Positions 44,329-53,265 of a stretch of 64,000 bases of DNA are shown piece by piece. The notes under the pieces are model-generated. The model was not told where the DNA came from and did not search any database. It saw only the letters and a program-made list of their open reading frames with translations. Position 1 is the first letter of the stretch, and each line of letters begins with the position of its first letter. Origin of the DNA: an uncultured Pseudomonadota bacterium (lineage in GTDB: Bacteria > Myxococcota_A > UBA796 > GCA-2862545); contig CAIOSP010000045.1 of the NCBI GenBank assembly GCA_903861005.1, positions 62,001 through 126,000 on the forward strand, in the 5' to 3' direction. A program made the translations under genes and the position numbers.

Positions 44329-44804
44329 GCGTGGCTGTCGAGCCGTTCCAGCTTGACCAGCTCTTGGATCTTGATGACCGCGTCGATCAGGCTCTCAGGC
44401 CGCGGCGGGCATCCGGGGATGTACACGTCCACCGGAACGAAGCGGTCGATTCCCTGAATCATGGCGTAGGTGTCGAAGATGCCGCCGCAGGACGCGCAGG
44501 CACCCATCGAGATGCACCACTTGGGCTCGGGCATCTGCTCCCAGATCTTCTGGAGGACCGGCAGCATCTTGAGCGAGATGCGACCCGACACGATCATCAG
44601 GTCAGACTGACGCGGCGAGAAGCGGATGGCCTCCGCGCCGAACCGGGACAGGTCGTAGCGAGACGACAGCGTGCCCATCATCTCGATGGCGCAGCAGGCC
44701 ACACCAAAGGGCATGGGCCAGAGGCTGTTCGCACGGCCCCAGTTGAGCAGCTCTTCCACGCGCGTGGTCAACGCGCCTTCAGGCGACCAGTTCTCTAGTC
44801 CCAC
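44325..44804 (-). CDS. nuoB: NADH-quinone oxidoreductase subunit B
   Basis: This 159-residue subunit starts at GTG 44804 (GGAGG six bases upstream), overlapping the nuoA end; a GTG at 44825 is an alternative. It binds the terminal N2 4Fe-4S cluster through [11 protein letters not shown] and the later GACASCGG and GCPPRPE cysteines. It sits next to NuoD at the quinone site. Length and motifs are normal. Confidence 0.96.
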   Translation of the reverse strand: MGLENWSPEGALTTRVEELLNWGRANSLWPMPFGVACCAIEMMGTLSSRYDLSRFGAEAIRFSPRQSDLMIVSGRISLKMLPVLQKIWEQMPEPKWCISMGACASCGGIFDTYAMIQGIDRFVPVDVYIPGCPPRPESLIDAVIKIQELVKLERLDSHA

Positions 44805-45145
44805 TCGAGACCTCCGCGCTTCCACAGGTAGACCAGACCGGAGCTAAGGACGGCAAAAAACAGGCCGACCTCGATGAGCCCGGGGACGCCGAGCTGCTTG
44901 TACAGCACGGCCCACGGGATCATGAACACCGTCTCGATGTCGAAGAGGATGAACATAATGGCGACAAGGTAGAACCGAACGGAGAACCGCTCGCGGGCGT
45001 CCGACTGGATCGGCACGCCGCACTCGTAGGTCTCGTTCTTGATGGCGTTGGGGGCGTACGGCGAGATCAGGTGCGATGCACCCAGAATTGCCGAGCCGAG
45101 CAGGACCGCGATCGCCGCGTAGATGGCCGCGTATGTCCACTGCAT
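44795..45145 (-). CDS. nuoA: NADH-quinone oxidoreductase subunit A
   Basis: This 116-residue first gene of the nuo operon has three transmembrane helices and the conserved NETYECGVP and FDIETVFM motifs. ATG 45145 has GGGGAG four bases upstream. It is divergent from the NAGPA-like lipoprotein gene. The 182 bp between their start codons hold no clear sigma-70 promoter that I can point to for nuo. Confidence 0.96.
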   Translation of the reverse strand: MQWTYAAIYAAIAVLLGSAILGASHLISPYAPNAIKNETYECGVPIQSDARERFSVRFYLVAIMFILFDIETVFMIPWAVLYKQLGVPGLIEVGLFFAVLSSGLVYLWKRGGLEWD

Positions 45146-45315
45146 GGGACTCCCCGGGGGAAGGGCGACGCAGCTAACCGTCGACCCCCACGGGGGCAAT
45201 GCGGGAGCGCGACGCTTTGGGCTCGCGCTGCGATCGAGGTCGAATAGTCGGACCGCGCGACGGATCGTCCTACGCCGTCAAACGTCGTCGCCGCGTCGGT
45301 TCGCCGCGCGCGGGC

Positions 45316-45321
45316 TATAAG
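45316..45321 (+). promoter_or_regulatory. Possible -10 element (TATAAG) placing +1 at the start codon
   Basis: TATAAG at 45316-45321 is the only AT-rich hexamer in the upstream region. A start about seven bases downstream would fall on the A of ATG 45328, giving a leaderless transcript. No good -35 hexamer is visible, and no Shine-Dalgarno sequence precedes the ATG, which fits a leaderless mRNA. Weak evidence. Confidence 0.3.
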
Positions 45322-45327
45322 ACCGTC

Positions 45328-46233
45328 ATGCGCACCCTCCCCCTCGCGATCTTTCTGCTAGCCGCCGCGTGTGGTCGTCCCCCTGACGCGCGGCCCACGT
45401 CTGCGCGCCTGTCGGGCACCGCGGTGGTCGGCCAGACCGCCCCGGACTCGTCTCGCATCCCGCCCGGCCCCACCGACGGCTTCGTCGCGCTCGGGCCAGG
45501 GTTCGAGTACGCCCGATTCACGCTGCCCGACGCGACCGCGCCCGGCGATCACCTCCTGCGGGTCGTGCGGATCGACGCCAAGGTCGCGCACCTCAAGCTG
45601 GAGGCGTCGTCGGTGGGCGACCGCTTCCCGCGCGTCGCCTCCGGCTGGGCCGGCGACGCGCCCGTGGTCGCGGTGATCAACGCCGCGATGTTCAAGAAGG
45701 ACATGCGCACCAACCTGGGGTTCCTCCGCGTCGGCGACCACGTGCAGAACGGCGCGTGGGCCAAGGAGGAGAACAGCCTGCTCGCCTTGGATCCGCTCGA
45801 CGCCGCCGATCCGTCCGCCACCCTCGCCAACCTGTCGTGCGCCGACCGCGACGCGCTGGTCGGCCGCTACCACACGCTGGTCCAGTCGATCCGCATGGTG
45901 GGCTGTGCGCGGGACAACGTATGGGCGCCTGACGAGCGCCCCTGGTCCGCGGCGCTCACCGGCGCGGACGGCCAGGGTCGGCTGCTGCTGCTGTTCGTGC
46001 GCTCGCCCTACACCATGCACGCGCTGGTCGACATGCTGCTGGCGCTCCCGCTGGATCTGGTCGCGCTGCACTACGGGGACGGAGGCCCGCCCGCGTCGCT
46101 GTTCGTCCGCGCCCCAGGCTTTGAGGAGCGCAACGTCGGCAGCTTCGAGGCGCGGGCCCACGAGAAGGACGACAACGTCGTCGAGTGGCCCCTGCCCAAC
46201 GTGCTCGTCGCCACCCCAGGTGACGCGCGCTGA
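45328..46233 (+). CDS. Lipoprotein with NAGPA/DUF2233-like phosphodiester glycosidase domain
   Basis: This 301-residue product has lipoprotein signal MRTLPLAIFLLAAACG (Cys15). The mature domain has the phosphodiester-glycosidase (NAGPA) pattern: an early R-x-D region (VRIDAKVAHLKLE), a VVAVINAAMFKKD segment, GFLRVGD, and a late LVALHYGDGGPPASLFV segment where the family places its catalytic loop. Family members cleave phosphodiester-linked sugars, often in cell walls or glycans. Substrate here is unknown. Cellular location is probably the outer membrane. Confidence 0.78.
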   Translation: MRTLPLAIFLLAAACGRPPDARPTSARLSGTAVVGQTAPDSSRIPPGPTDGFVALGPGFEYARFTLPDATAPGDHLLRVVRIDAKVAHLKLEASSVGDRFPRVASGWAGDAPVVAVINAAMFKKDMRTNLGFLRVGDHVQNGAWAKEENSLLALDPLDAADPSATLANLSCADRDALVGRYHTLVQSIRMVGCARDNVWAPDERPWSAALTGADGQGRLLLLFVRSPYTMHALVDMLLALPLDLVALHYGDGGPPASLFVRAPGFEERNVGSFEARAHEKDDNVVEWPLPNVLVATPGDAR

Positions 46234-46236
46234 TCC

Positions 46237-46262
46237 GGTGTTATTAGACACCAAACGGTGTC
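46237..46262 (+). promoter_or_regulatory. Overlapping inverted repeats ahead of the lipase-like gene
   Basis: GGTGT (46237-46241), ACACC (46248-46252) and GGTGT (46257-46261) form two mutually exclusive hairpins. The second, GACACC-AAAC-GGTGTC (46247-46262), is a perfect 6-bp stem with a 4-base loop ending two bases before ATG 46265. It could block ribosome access or be a 16-bp operator palindrome. No obvious ribosome-binding site lies outside it. Function is inferred from position. Confidence 0.45.
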
Positions 46263-46264
46263 AC

Positions 46265-47512
46265 ATGAACAACTGGTACGCGATCAAGGCCCTCCTGCAC
46301 GACGCGGTCGACGCCACCGCCAACCTCGTCGGCGAAGGCCACGACTCGGCCGCTCGGCTGGTGCGACGCGCGACCGCGGACACCGGCGCAATCGGAGACG
46401 CGGTCGCGGCGGTGGACGACGTCCGCAACGTGATCACCGGCGGCGTGCTCGGCGCGGTGCGCGGCGTGAACCGTGGCCTGGAGACGCTGTCGGACCGCGC
46501 CCTCCGCACGCTCGGCGAGGCCGCCGAGGTGGAGCGCGACCGCGCGGTCGAGGCGCCGATCCCGCTGCGCTCGGACCTCCCCGCGAGCGGGCGCCTGCTT
46601 GGGGACGCGGCGCTCGGCTTCCTCAACGGCGCGGTGGGCGATCACCTGTCCACGCGCGCCAACGGCCTCGACATGGGCTTGGTCCTGCGGCACGGCGACC
46701 GCTACCTGCCGCCGGACGAAATCCGGATCGACGGAGCGACCCGTCGGCTGGTCGTGCTGATCCACGGACTGTCGACGACCGAGTGGTCGTGGTGCCTGGA
46801 CGCGCACAACATCTGGGGCGACCCGCAGACCCAGTTCGGCGCGCTGCTCGAGCGCGACCTAGGCTTCACGCCGGTCTTCGTCCGGTACAACAGCGGGCGT
46901 CGCGTGGAGCGCAACGGGCGCGCGCTGTCGGAGGCGCTCGACGCGCTTGTCGCCTCGTGGCCCGGGCCCCTCGACGAGATCGTGCTCCTGGGGCACAGCA
47001 TGGGCGGCTTGGTCGCGCGCGCCGCCTTGCAGACCGCGAACCAGTCCGGTGCCGCGTGGCGGACCAAGGTCACCCGCGTGATCGCGCTGGGGACGCCGCA
47101 TCAGGGCGCGCCGTTCGCGCGGTTTGGAGAGCAAGCTGCGGGCGCGCTCGGCGCGGTCGATGTTCCGGCGACGCGGATCTTGTCGCAGCTGATCCGTGGA
47201 CGCAGCGCCGGGATCCGTGATCTGGAGCTCGGTGTCGTGGCTTCCCAGGAGGCGCCTCTCGACGCCGACCTCTCTTGGCACTTCTTCGCGGGGAGCGCGG
47301 CGCCCGAAGTCAGCGCCCCGCTGGCGGCGTGGCTCGGCGACCTGCTCGTGCCGGTGTCGAGCGCGCACGGTCCCGCGGACGCCTCCGGCGCGATCGAGCG
47401 GCAGCACGTCGGCGGCGTGCTCCACCACCAGCTCCAGAACCACCGCGAGGTGTACGAGCAGGTACGGCGCGCCTGCGTTGGCGCCGTTGGATCCGTGCAA
47501 ACCGAGGTGTAA
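46265..47512 (+). CDS. Lipase-like alpha/beta hydrolase
   Basis: This 415-residue protein has an N-terminal helical region without a signal (about residues 1-155), then an alpha/beta-hydrolase domain: oxyanion region LIHGLSTTEWSW (from residue 165) and nucleophile elbow GHSMGG with Ser245, followed by ALGTPHQGAPFARFG. A late His lies in the C-terminal HVGGVLHHQLQNH segment. The pattern matches PGAP1/triacylglycerol-lipase-like esterases. The helical N-terminus could anchor to lipid surfaces such as inclusions or membranes. An unusual palindrome sits directly before its start. Confidence 0.82.
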   Translation: MNNWYAIKALLHDAVDATANLVGEGHDSAARLVRRATADTGAIGDAVAAVDDVRNVITGGVLGAVRGVNRGLETLSDRALRTLGEAAEVERDRAVEAPIPLRSDLPASGRLLGDAALGFLNGAVGDHLSTRANGLDMGLVLRHGDRYLPPDEIRIDGATRRLVVLIHGLSTTEWSWCLDAHNIWGDPQTQFGALLERDLGFTPVFVRYNSGRRVERNGRALSEALDALVASWPGPLDEIVLLGHSMGGLVARAALQTANQSGAAWRTKVTRVIALGTPHQGAPFARFGEQAAGALGAVDVPATRILSQLIRGRSAGIRDLELGVVASQEAPLDADLSWHFFAGSAAPEVSAPLAAWLGDLLVPVSSAHGPADASGAIERQHVGGVLHHQLQNHREVYEQVRRACVGAVGSVQTEV

Positions 47513-47661
47513 CGCAGAGCGTATCCGCCGAGAATACGTATCCATCTCGGCAACGAAACGAGCGCGTGAAAGGCTGTTGTCAGCCTACCCCGGCCGACTC
47601 GCGGGCTAGTTGCTAGGCACCCGTAGGGCGCTCGAATCTGCAGCCCCGAGCCGAGTCGACC

Positions 47662-48315
47662 ATGAACGCGTTCGCCCCTCCTCCCCTCCCCGCATTCCTC
47701 CGTGGCCTCAACGCGAAGGCCGCGGAGCGTATCCGGGACGAGAACAGATCCGTCGACGCTCAGGGTGTTCTCATTCGAACCGCGCGCGCCTCGGAATTAT
47801 CGTCGGTAGCGACGTTCAGACATGCTGGCCGGGGAGAGGAATTGAACCTGTACATCCGATGCGAGTGCGCCGCGCTCCACGACGAGCCGCTCACCAGCCG
47901 CGCGGCGCGCGTGACGGCGTTGTTGTCGTCGCCGGAGATGTGCCACATCGCCGGTGAGCGTTGGACGCCTCCGAACCTAGGGAAGGCGAGCGCCGCCGAG
48001 GCGCCGGATCCGATCCACACGCTGGCCGATCTGCGCGTGTGGAGCCCCGCTCCCGCGACCGACGACGTCGCCTACCGCCTGGCGCGCTCCAATGGCCGCG
48101 ACGGCGACCGCGGTTGCGACATGGTCGCGACCCTCTGGATGGAGAGCACCGCGCCGGACCAGCTCGTGCTCCGGATCCGTCGCGACCGTTTCCCCGGCGG
48201 CAAGCCATCCAACATCGACGAGCTCGTCGCGTGGCTACAGGATCGGGTTCGCGGCGTCGTCGAGATCGGCGACGTCGATCGCTTCGGCGTGCCCGGCCCC
48301 ATCGCCGCGAAGTAG
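47662..48315 (+). CDS. Hypothetical protein
   Basis: This 217-residue soluble protein has no signal or membrane segment. It contains ELNLYIRCECAALHDEPLTS and a late DQLVLRIRRDRFPGGKPSN, with four Cys. Coding is supported by the uninterrupted frame and GC3 pattern. The 149 bp upstream hold an AT-richer stretch (ACGTATCCATCTCGG) that may be its promoter. No family recognised. Confidence 0.6.
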   Translation: MNAFAPPPLPAFLRGLNAKAAERIRDENRSVDAQGVLIRTARASELSSVATFRHAGRGEELNLYIRCECAALHDEPLTSRAARVTALLSSPEMCHIAGERWTPPNLGKASAAEAPDPIHTLADLRVWSPAPATDDVAYRLARSNGRDGDRGCDMVATLWMESTAPDQLVLRIRRDRFPGGKPSNIDELVAWLQDRVRGVVEIGDVDRFGVPGPIAAK

Positions 48316-48551
48316 CGAACGGGTCCGGAGCGGCCCGGCGCGAAGGTGCGCCACGCCCCTGATGCGCGGCCCAACTCGACCGCCACGTCGCGCGGACGAC
48401 GCGCACACGCGCCCACCGTCATCCGTGAAGGCGATGGCTTGCCGCCTGCCACACCGATCGGACGGCGTCCGGCTCACGTTGGACGGGAGGTGGGGCCAGC
48501 CGCGGGCCGCGCACCTGTAGGCGGGCACCACCGCGCGCGCCTCAACCAAAC

Positions 48552-49258
<707 letters not shown>

Positions 49259-49262
<4 letters not shown>

Positions 49263-50095
49263 ACGTCCTCCGACAGCGGAAACAAGTGCAGGTTCACCTG
49301 CACGACGCGCCGCTTCAAGCCGGGGGCGGAGTCGCAGAGGTCCAGCATCCTAGCCTGGAGCGCATTGAGATGCTCTTTCAGTACGGGCATGAGCTCAGGC
49401 GGGATCGCCACGGTCAAGCCCAGGTAGTGTCGGTCTGCCGGGGCCACTTCGCCGATGGCCGCCTTGGAGCGCTCGGCCATGTCCCGGTGATAATTGTGGA
49501 CGGCCAGGCTTCCGACCTCGCGGGGGGTGACCACGCTGACCTCGGCCGGGCGCAGCGCGCCGTCCGGCCCGGGCGCCAGCATCCCGAGCCGCTGAAGCAG
49601 CTCAAGCGCCTCGGTCGCCTCGTCCAAGCTGATCCGCGGCCGTAGGACCGCCGCCACCGACTCGGGCGTCGCGCGGAAGGCCGGCAAGGCCGCCAGCTCG
49701 CGGATGGTCGGGAGGTAGCCGCGGGACAGGTAGACGAACGCGTCGCCGTCGATGTGACGGGCCGCGCGGAAACGGCGCTCGGCGCTGATCCGCACCCACG
49801 CGTCGTTGCGCGCCTCGTCGGTCGCCGCTTGATCCAGCTCAACCAGCGCGCAGAAGAACGCGGTCTGGTCGGCGTCCAGCTTCATGGCGTGCGCGAACGA
49901 CAGGGCGGCCGCGTCGCTCAGGTTGCGCTTGCGAGAGATCACCTGGAGCAGGAGGCTCGGCGACTTCTGGCCTGCGAGGCGCGCGAACAGACGATGGCTG
50001 AAGCGCGGGTTGGCGGACTTGCGCGCGTCGAACCACGCGCCGAGGAAGGCTCGGTAGTCGAGGAAGGCGAACAGATCGGGGGGAACTTCGGTCAC
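49259..50095 (-). CDS. TIGR02147/DUF4423-family protein
   Basis: From GTG 50095 the product is 278 residues, the usual size; the frame is open to 50179 but that extension has no ribosome-binding site. The opening pattern DYRAFLGAWFDARK, NPRFSHRLFARLAG and SPSLLLQVISRKRNLS is the family signature, an N-terminal DNA-binding-like helical region. The remainder (about residues 100-278) is the DUF4423-type domain. Members are abundant in Fibrobacter and deltaproteobacteria and are suspected transcription regulators. It is coupled to the poly-Gly lipoprotein gene, its probable target or partner. Confidence 0.85.
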
Positions 50096-50312
50096 GGTGT
50101 ACTCACGCCGTCGGTATACGCCATGCTCGACGCACACAGCAATCGCACACCCCGTCGCTGACGCGCTCCTGGGGGTCAACGCAGCCCTGCTCTGCGTGTG
50201 GACGCATGCGTACTCTCAGCGAGAACAATATCGCGCCGCGTTCGCGCCAGGTTGGGGATCGTCGACCCGCGCAGACCGCGGTATCCGTAGGCTCCCCCAG
50301 CCAAGGTGCCCG

Positions 50313-51419
50313 ATGAAGCGCGTCCTCGCCCTCTGCCTGCTCGCCGCCTGCCAGACTCCGGAGCCCGCCACCGACACGGACTCCGACATTCCGAGCGACA
50401 CGGACAGCACGAGCGGCGGCGGCGGTGGCGGTGGCGGTGGCGGTGGCGCCGGCGGTGGCGGTGGCGCCGGCGGTGGCGCCGGCGGCGGCGCCGACACGGA
50501 CTCGCCCTCGACCGGCAGCTCCCCGCTCGTCGACCCCACCTGTACCGACGGCCAGTATGCCGAGGTCCTGGCCGATCCGAGCGCGAGCCTCGCCGCCGCC
50601 AAGTCGTCGTTCAGCGCTGCCGACCCCGGCGCGTTCCTGCTCAACGCGTTCGACGCCCGCTACCCGATCGGCGCGTTCCTCTTCCAAGGCGGCCTGGACA
50701 ACCCGGTTAGCGGGAGCTGCCTCACGCAGTTCACCACGGCCAACCAGCGCAAGTCGGCCGCGGGAATGCTGGACACCGCGAGCACCTTGGTCCACGAGTG
50801 CGGGCACTTCTTCGACATTGGGACCAGCACTCAGCGTGGTCAGACCTACCACATCCGCGACGACCTCCAGTTCACCTGCAACGGCGGAAGCTACCAGGCC
50901 ACGCCCGCCCGCTCGCTGATCCAGAAGGACGACTGGGCCGACCTCCGGCCGCAGTGCCCCGCGCAGGGCACCCACGGCTGCGACAGCTACGCGGACGTCT
51001 ACCTGGACGGCTCGCCCACCAACGCCACGTTCGAGTCCGGCGACCAGGGCCTGGACATGGTGATGGAGGAGGCCACCCAGTACGTGAACTCGCTGGCTGC
51101 CGACTACGCGTTCGAGGATCACCTGAGCGCCGGCACCCAGATCAGCGCCAAGGACGGGATCCTCACCTACCTCTGGTACATCGAGCGCTACCTGCACCTG
51201 ATGCGCACCACCAAGCCCGCCGTGTACCAGACCGTGATGAACACGGCGTGCTGGCGCGACATGATCCTGAGCGTCTGGGGCCGCGCCTGGCTCTACCTGG
51301 ACGCCGCCCAGCCCTACCCGAGCCTGGGCCTGGACGACGCCGACCTGACCGATCTGGTCCAGGACCCCGTCCTGCTCGAGGAGATCCAGCGCGTCCGCGA
51401 CGCCTCAGGGTGTAACTGA
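50313..51419 (+). CDS. Zincin-motif lipoprotein with poly-Gly linker
   Basis: This 368-residue product has lipoprotein signal MKRVLALCLLAACQ (Cys13). A TDTDSD-type segment and a Gly/Ala-only run (about residues 35-60) form the linker. The domain that follows contains LVHECGHFFD with His161, Glu162 and His165, the HExxH zinc-binding motif. A later acidic helix (MVMEEATQYVNSLAADY) could supply a third ligand. Several Cys suggest disulfides outside the cytoplasm. Probably a surface metallopeptidase; family not recognised, and activity is not proven by the motif alone. Confidence 0.78.
   Translation: MKRVLALCLLAACQTPEPATDTDSDIPSDTDSTSGGGGGGGGGGGAGGGGGAGGGAGGGADTDSPSTGSSPLVDPTCTDGQYAEVLADPSASLAAAKSSFSAADPGAFLLNAFDARYPIGAFLFQGGLDNPVSGSCLTQFTTANQRKSAAGMLDTASTLVHECGHFFDIGTSTQRGQTYHIRDDLQFTCNGGSYQATPARSLIQKDDWADLRPQCPAQGTHGCDSYADVYLDGSPTNATFESGDQGLDMVMEEATQYVNSLAADYAFEDHLSAGTQISAKDGILTYLWYIERYLHLMRTTKPAVYQTVMNTACWRDMILSVWGRAWLYLDAAQPYPSLGLDDADLTDLVQDPVLLEEIQRVRDASGCN
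50413..50492 (+). repeat. Coding GGCGGT/GGCGCC repeat (poly-Gly/Ala linker)
   Basis: Alternating GGCGGT and GGCGCC hexamers encode the Gly/Ala run of the zincin lipoprotein. The same kind of poly-Gly segment occurs in the convergent lipoprotein about 2 kb away, but there the codons are identical GGC, so the two runs seem to have arisen separately. Confidence 0.75.
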
Positions 51420-51540
51420 CCCTCGTCCATCGGGCGGTCCGAGGGGGACTGCTCCGGCGCGCTCCATTGACAACGGGCGGCGAGGCGGCGAGAATCGGCG
51501 CCCGCCCTCCTTCCCCGCCCCGCCCTCCCGGAACGCCCCG

Positions 51541-52746
51541 ATGCCTGACCTCGCCGATCTGCTCGAGCTGACTCTGGACGAGCTGCGAGCCCGCGCGCGG
51601 AAGCTGGAGGTGCCGGAAGGCCCGTTCCCCTGGCGAGATGGCCTGGTGGCGGCCCTGGCGAACATCCTGATCGAGCCGGGCCACGCGGCGGGTGTGCTGG
51701 AGATTCACGCGGAGGGCTTCGGCTTCCTGCGCTCCCCCCACGCCGACCTGATGCCCGCCCTGGGCGACATCTACGTGTCGCAGTCGCAGATCAAGCGGTT
51801 CGAGCTGCGGACGGGCTCCACCGTCATCGGCCGCGCCCGCCCCCCCAAGGAGGGTGAGCGTTACCCCGCGATGCTGCGCGTCGAGCGTGTGGACGGCGTG
51901 CCTGCCGAAGTGCCCGTGGAGCCGTTCGAGAAGCTGGTCGCGGAGCACCCGTCGGTCCGCCTGCCGATCGCGCAGGACCCGTGGCTGGCTGCGGTGGACT
52001 GGCTCGCCCCGCTCGGCCTGGGCGCCCGCGGCGTCATCTCCGGCCCCTCCCGCGCCGAACGCGGCGATCTGCTGCGCCGCCTGGCTCGTCGCCTGGCCGC
52101 CGATCCGCGCCTGACCACCACCGTGCTGCTGGTGGGCGAGCGCCCTGAGGACGTCACCGAGTGGCGCGCCACCGTGCCCACCGAGGTGATCGCCACCCCG
52201 ATGGACGCCGAGGCCAACCGCCACGTGCACGTCGCCGAGGTGGCGTTCGAGCGCGCGCGCCGCATGGCCGAGCGCGGCGCCGAGGTCGTGATCCTCATCG
52301 ACTCGCTCGACCGCCTGGTCCGCTTCGCCGTCGAGGCCGCCAGCGCCGAGGCGTCGCCTCCGCCGCTGGTCGCCGCGCTGCAGCGCACCCGTCGATGGCT
52401 CGCAAGCGCGCGCGACCTGCGCGGCGCGGGATCCATCACCCTGATCACCACGGCGGCCCCGCCCGAGGACGACGCGATCCACGCCGCCGTGCTGCGCGAC
52501 GCCGCGGACCTGTGCTCCTGGTGGCTGACGCTGCGCGACGCGGGCTCGGTGCCGTCCGACTACCCCTCGCTCGACGTGCGTCGCTCTTGGACGCGCCGCG
52601 AGGATCTGCTGGTCGGCGCGGACGAGCTGGATCGGCGCCGTCGGTGGCGCGCCGCGCTCCCGCTCGATGGATCCGGCGACGAAGAGGGGCTGGCGGCCGT
52701 GTTCCGTCCGACCCCTGTCGGCGACCCCGCGCGCGGGATGCCTTGA
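51541..52746 (+). CDS. Rho homologue with degenerate Walker A motif
   Basis: This 401-residue protein aligns with transcription terminator Rho through most of its length. Residues about 50-117 are the RNA-binding cold-shock-like domain (GVLEIHAEGFGFLRSP, GDIYVSQSQIKRFELRTG, RPPKEGERY). The ATPase region keeps GERPEDVTEWR (Glu200), HVHVAEVAFERARR, Walker B VVILIDSLDRL (Asp254) and SWTRREDLL. The P-loop, GPPKAGKT in Rho, is GPSRAERG (168-175), so the nucleotide-binding Lys and Thr are gone. The Q- and R-loop regions are also altered (RDAADLCSWW). It sits where rho belongs, before rpmE, prfA and prmC. Probably unable to hydrolyse ATP. Confidence 0.9.
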   Translation: MPDLADLLELTLDELRARARKLEVPEGPFPWRDGLVAALANILIEPGHAAGVLEIHAEGFGFLRSPHADLMPALGDIYVSQSQIKRFELRTGSTVIGRARPPKEGERYPAMLRVERVDGVPAEVPVEPFEKLVAEHPSVRLPIAQDPWLAAVDWLAPLGLGARGVISGPSRAERGDLLRRLARRLAADPRLTTTVLLVGERPEDVTEWRATVPTEVIATPMDAEANRHVHVAEVAFERARRMAERGAEVVILIDSLDRLVRFAVEAASAEASPPPLVAALQRTRRWLASARDLRGAGSITLITTAAPPEDDAIHAAVLRDAADLCSWWLTLRDAGSVPSDYPSLDVRRSWTRREDLLVGADELDRRRRWRAALPLDGSGDEEGLAAVFRPTPVGDPARGMP

Positions 52747-52784
52747 CAGCAGCCCCGGATCGGGCAAAGAGGCCGGGACCTTTT

Positions 52785-52857
52785 CGCGCGCTCCGCACGG
52801 GGCGTGGCAATCTCATGCGCGCTCCTCTGGGAGCGTGGCAACCCTCAGCGCGCTCCT
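52785..52857 (+). repeat. 31-bp tandem repeat between rho homologue and rpmE
   Basis: GCGCGCTCC occurs three times with a 31-bp period (starting 52786, 52817 and 52848), alternating with GCGTGGCAA (52802-52810 and 52833-52841). Two full 25-base units agree at 20 positions. CGCTCC and GGAGCG at 52820-52835 can form a 6-bp hairpin with a 4-base loop. It lies within the 142-bp leader of rpmE and could be a structured leader RNA or protein-binding site. Confidence 0.6.
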
Positions 52858-52888
52858 GACCGAGCGCGGACACCGTTCCGGAGCCGCC

Positions 52889-53176
52889 ATGCAGCCCGAT
52901 ATGCACCCCAAGTACCGCTACATCGTCTTCCGGGACATCTCCACGAACACGCAGTTCCTGACCCGCTCCGCGGCGGACGAGCGTCACTTCAAGGAGAACA
53001 CCACGATCGACGGCGTCGAGTACCCCGTCATCACCGTGGACATCTCCTCGGACTCGCACCCGTTCTTCACGGGTCAGCAGAAGCTGATGGACACCGAAGG
53101 CCGCGTGGACCGCTACTACCGCAAGTACGGCTTCGCGAACCCCAACGCGACCGACGGCTCGGGCGAAGGCGCGTGA
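52889..53176 (+). CDS. rpmE2: 50S ribosomal protein L31, type B (zinc-free form)
   Basis: This 95-residue protein begins MQPDMHPKYRYIVFRDISTN and contains SDSHPFFTGQQKLMDTEGRVDRYYRKYGF, the L31 signature. It lacks the CxxC zinc-binding cysteines of type A, so it is the zinc-independent form. GGAG lies six bases before ATG 52889. The gene keeps the common rho-rpmE-prfA order. Whether a type A copy exists elsewhere cannot be judged here. Confidence 0.94.
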   Translation: MQPDMHPKYRYIVFRDISTNTQFLTRSAADERHFKENTTIDGVEYPVITVDISSDSHPFFTGQQKLMDTEGRVDRYYRKYGFANPNATDGSGEGA

Positions 53177-53265
53177 GCCCCTGGGCTGGGACGCGGCGGC
53201 CTCGGTCGCCCGTCCTGGCCCAGTGCTCCGCCGCTCCCTGACCGCTCGCCACAGGAGGGTGCTCC

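Noticed and set aside
45180-45200. GC-rich inverted repeat (CCCCC/GGGGG) in the nuoA upstream region as a regulatory element
   Set aside because: Stem of five G-C pairs with a 2-base loop is expected by chance at this GC content.
48316-48551. Possible small gene in the gap between two convergent genes
   Set aside because: Frames here are short and have the composition of shadows; no ribosome-binding site and start pair was convincing.
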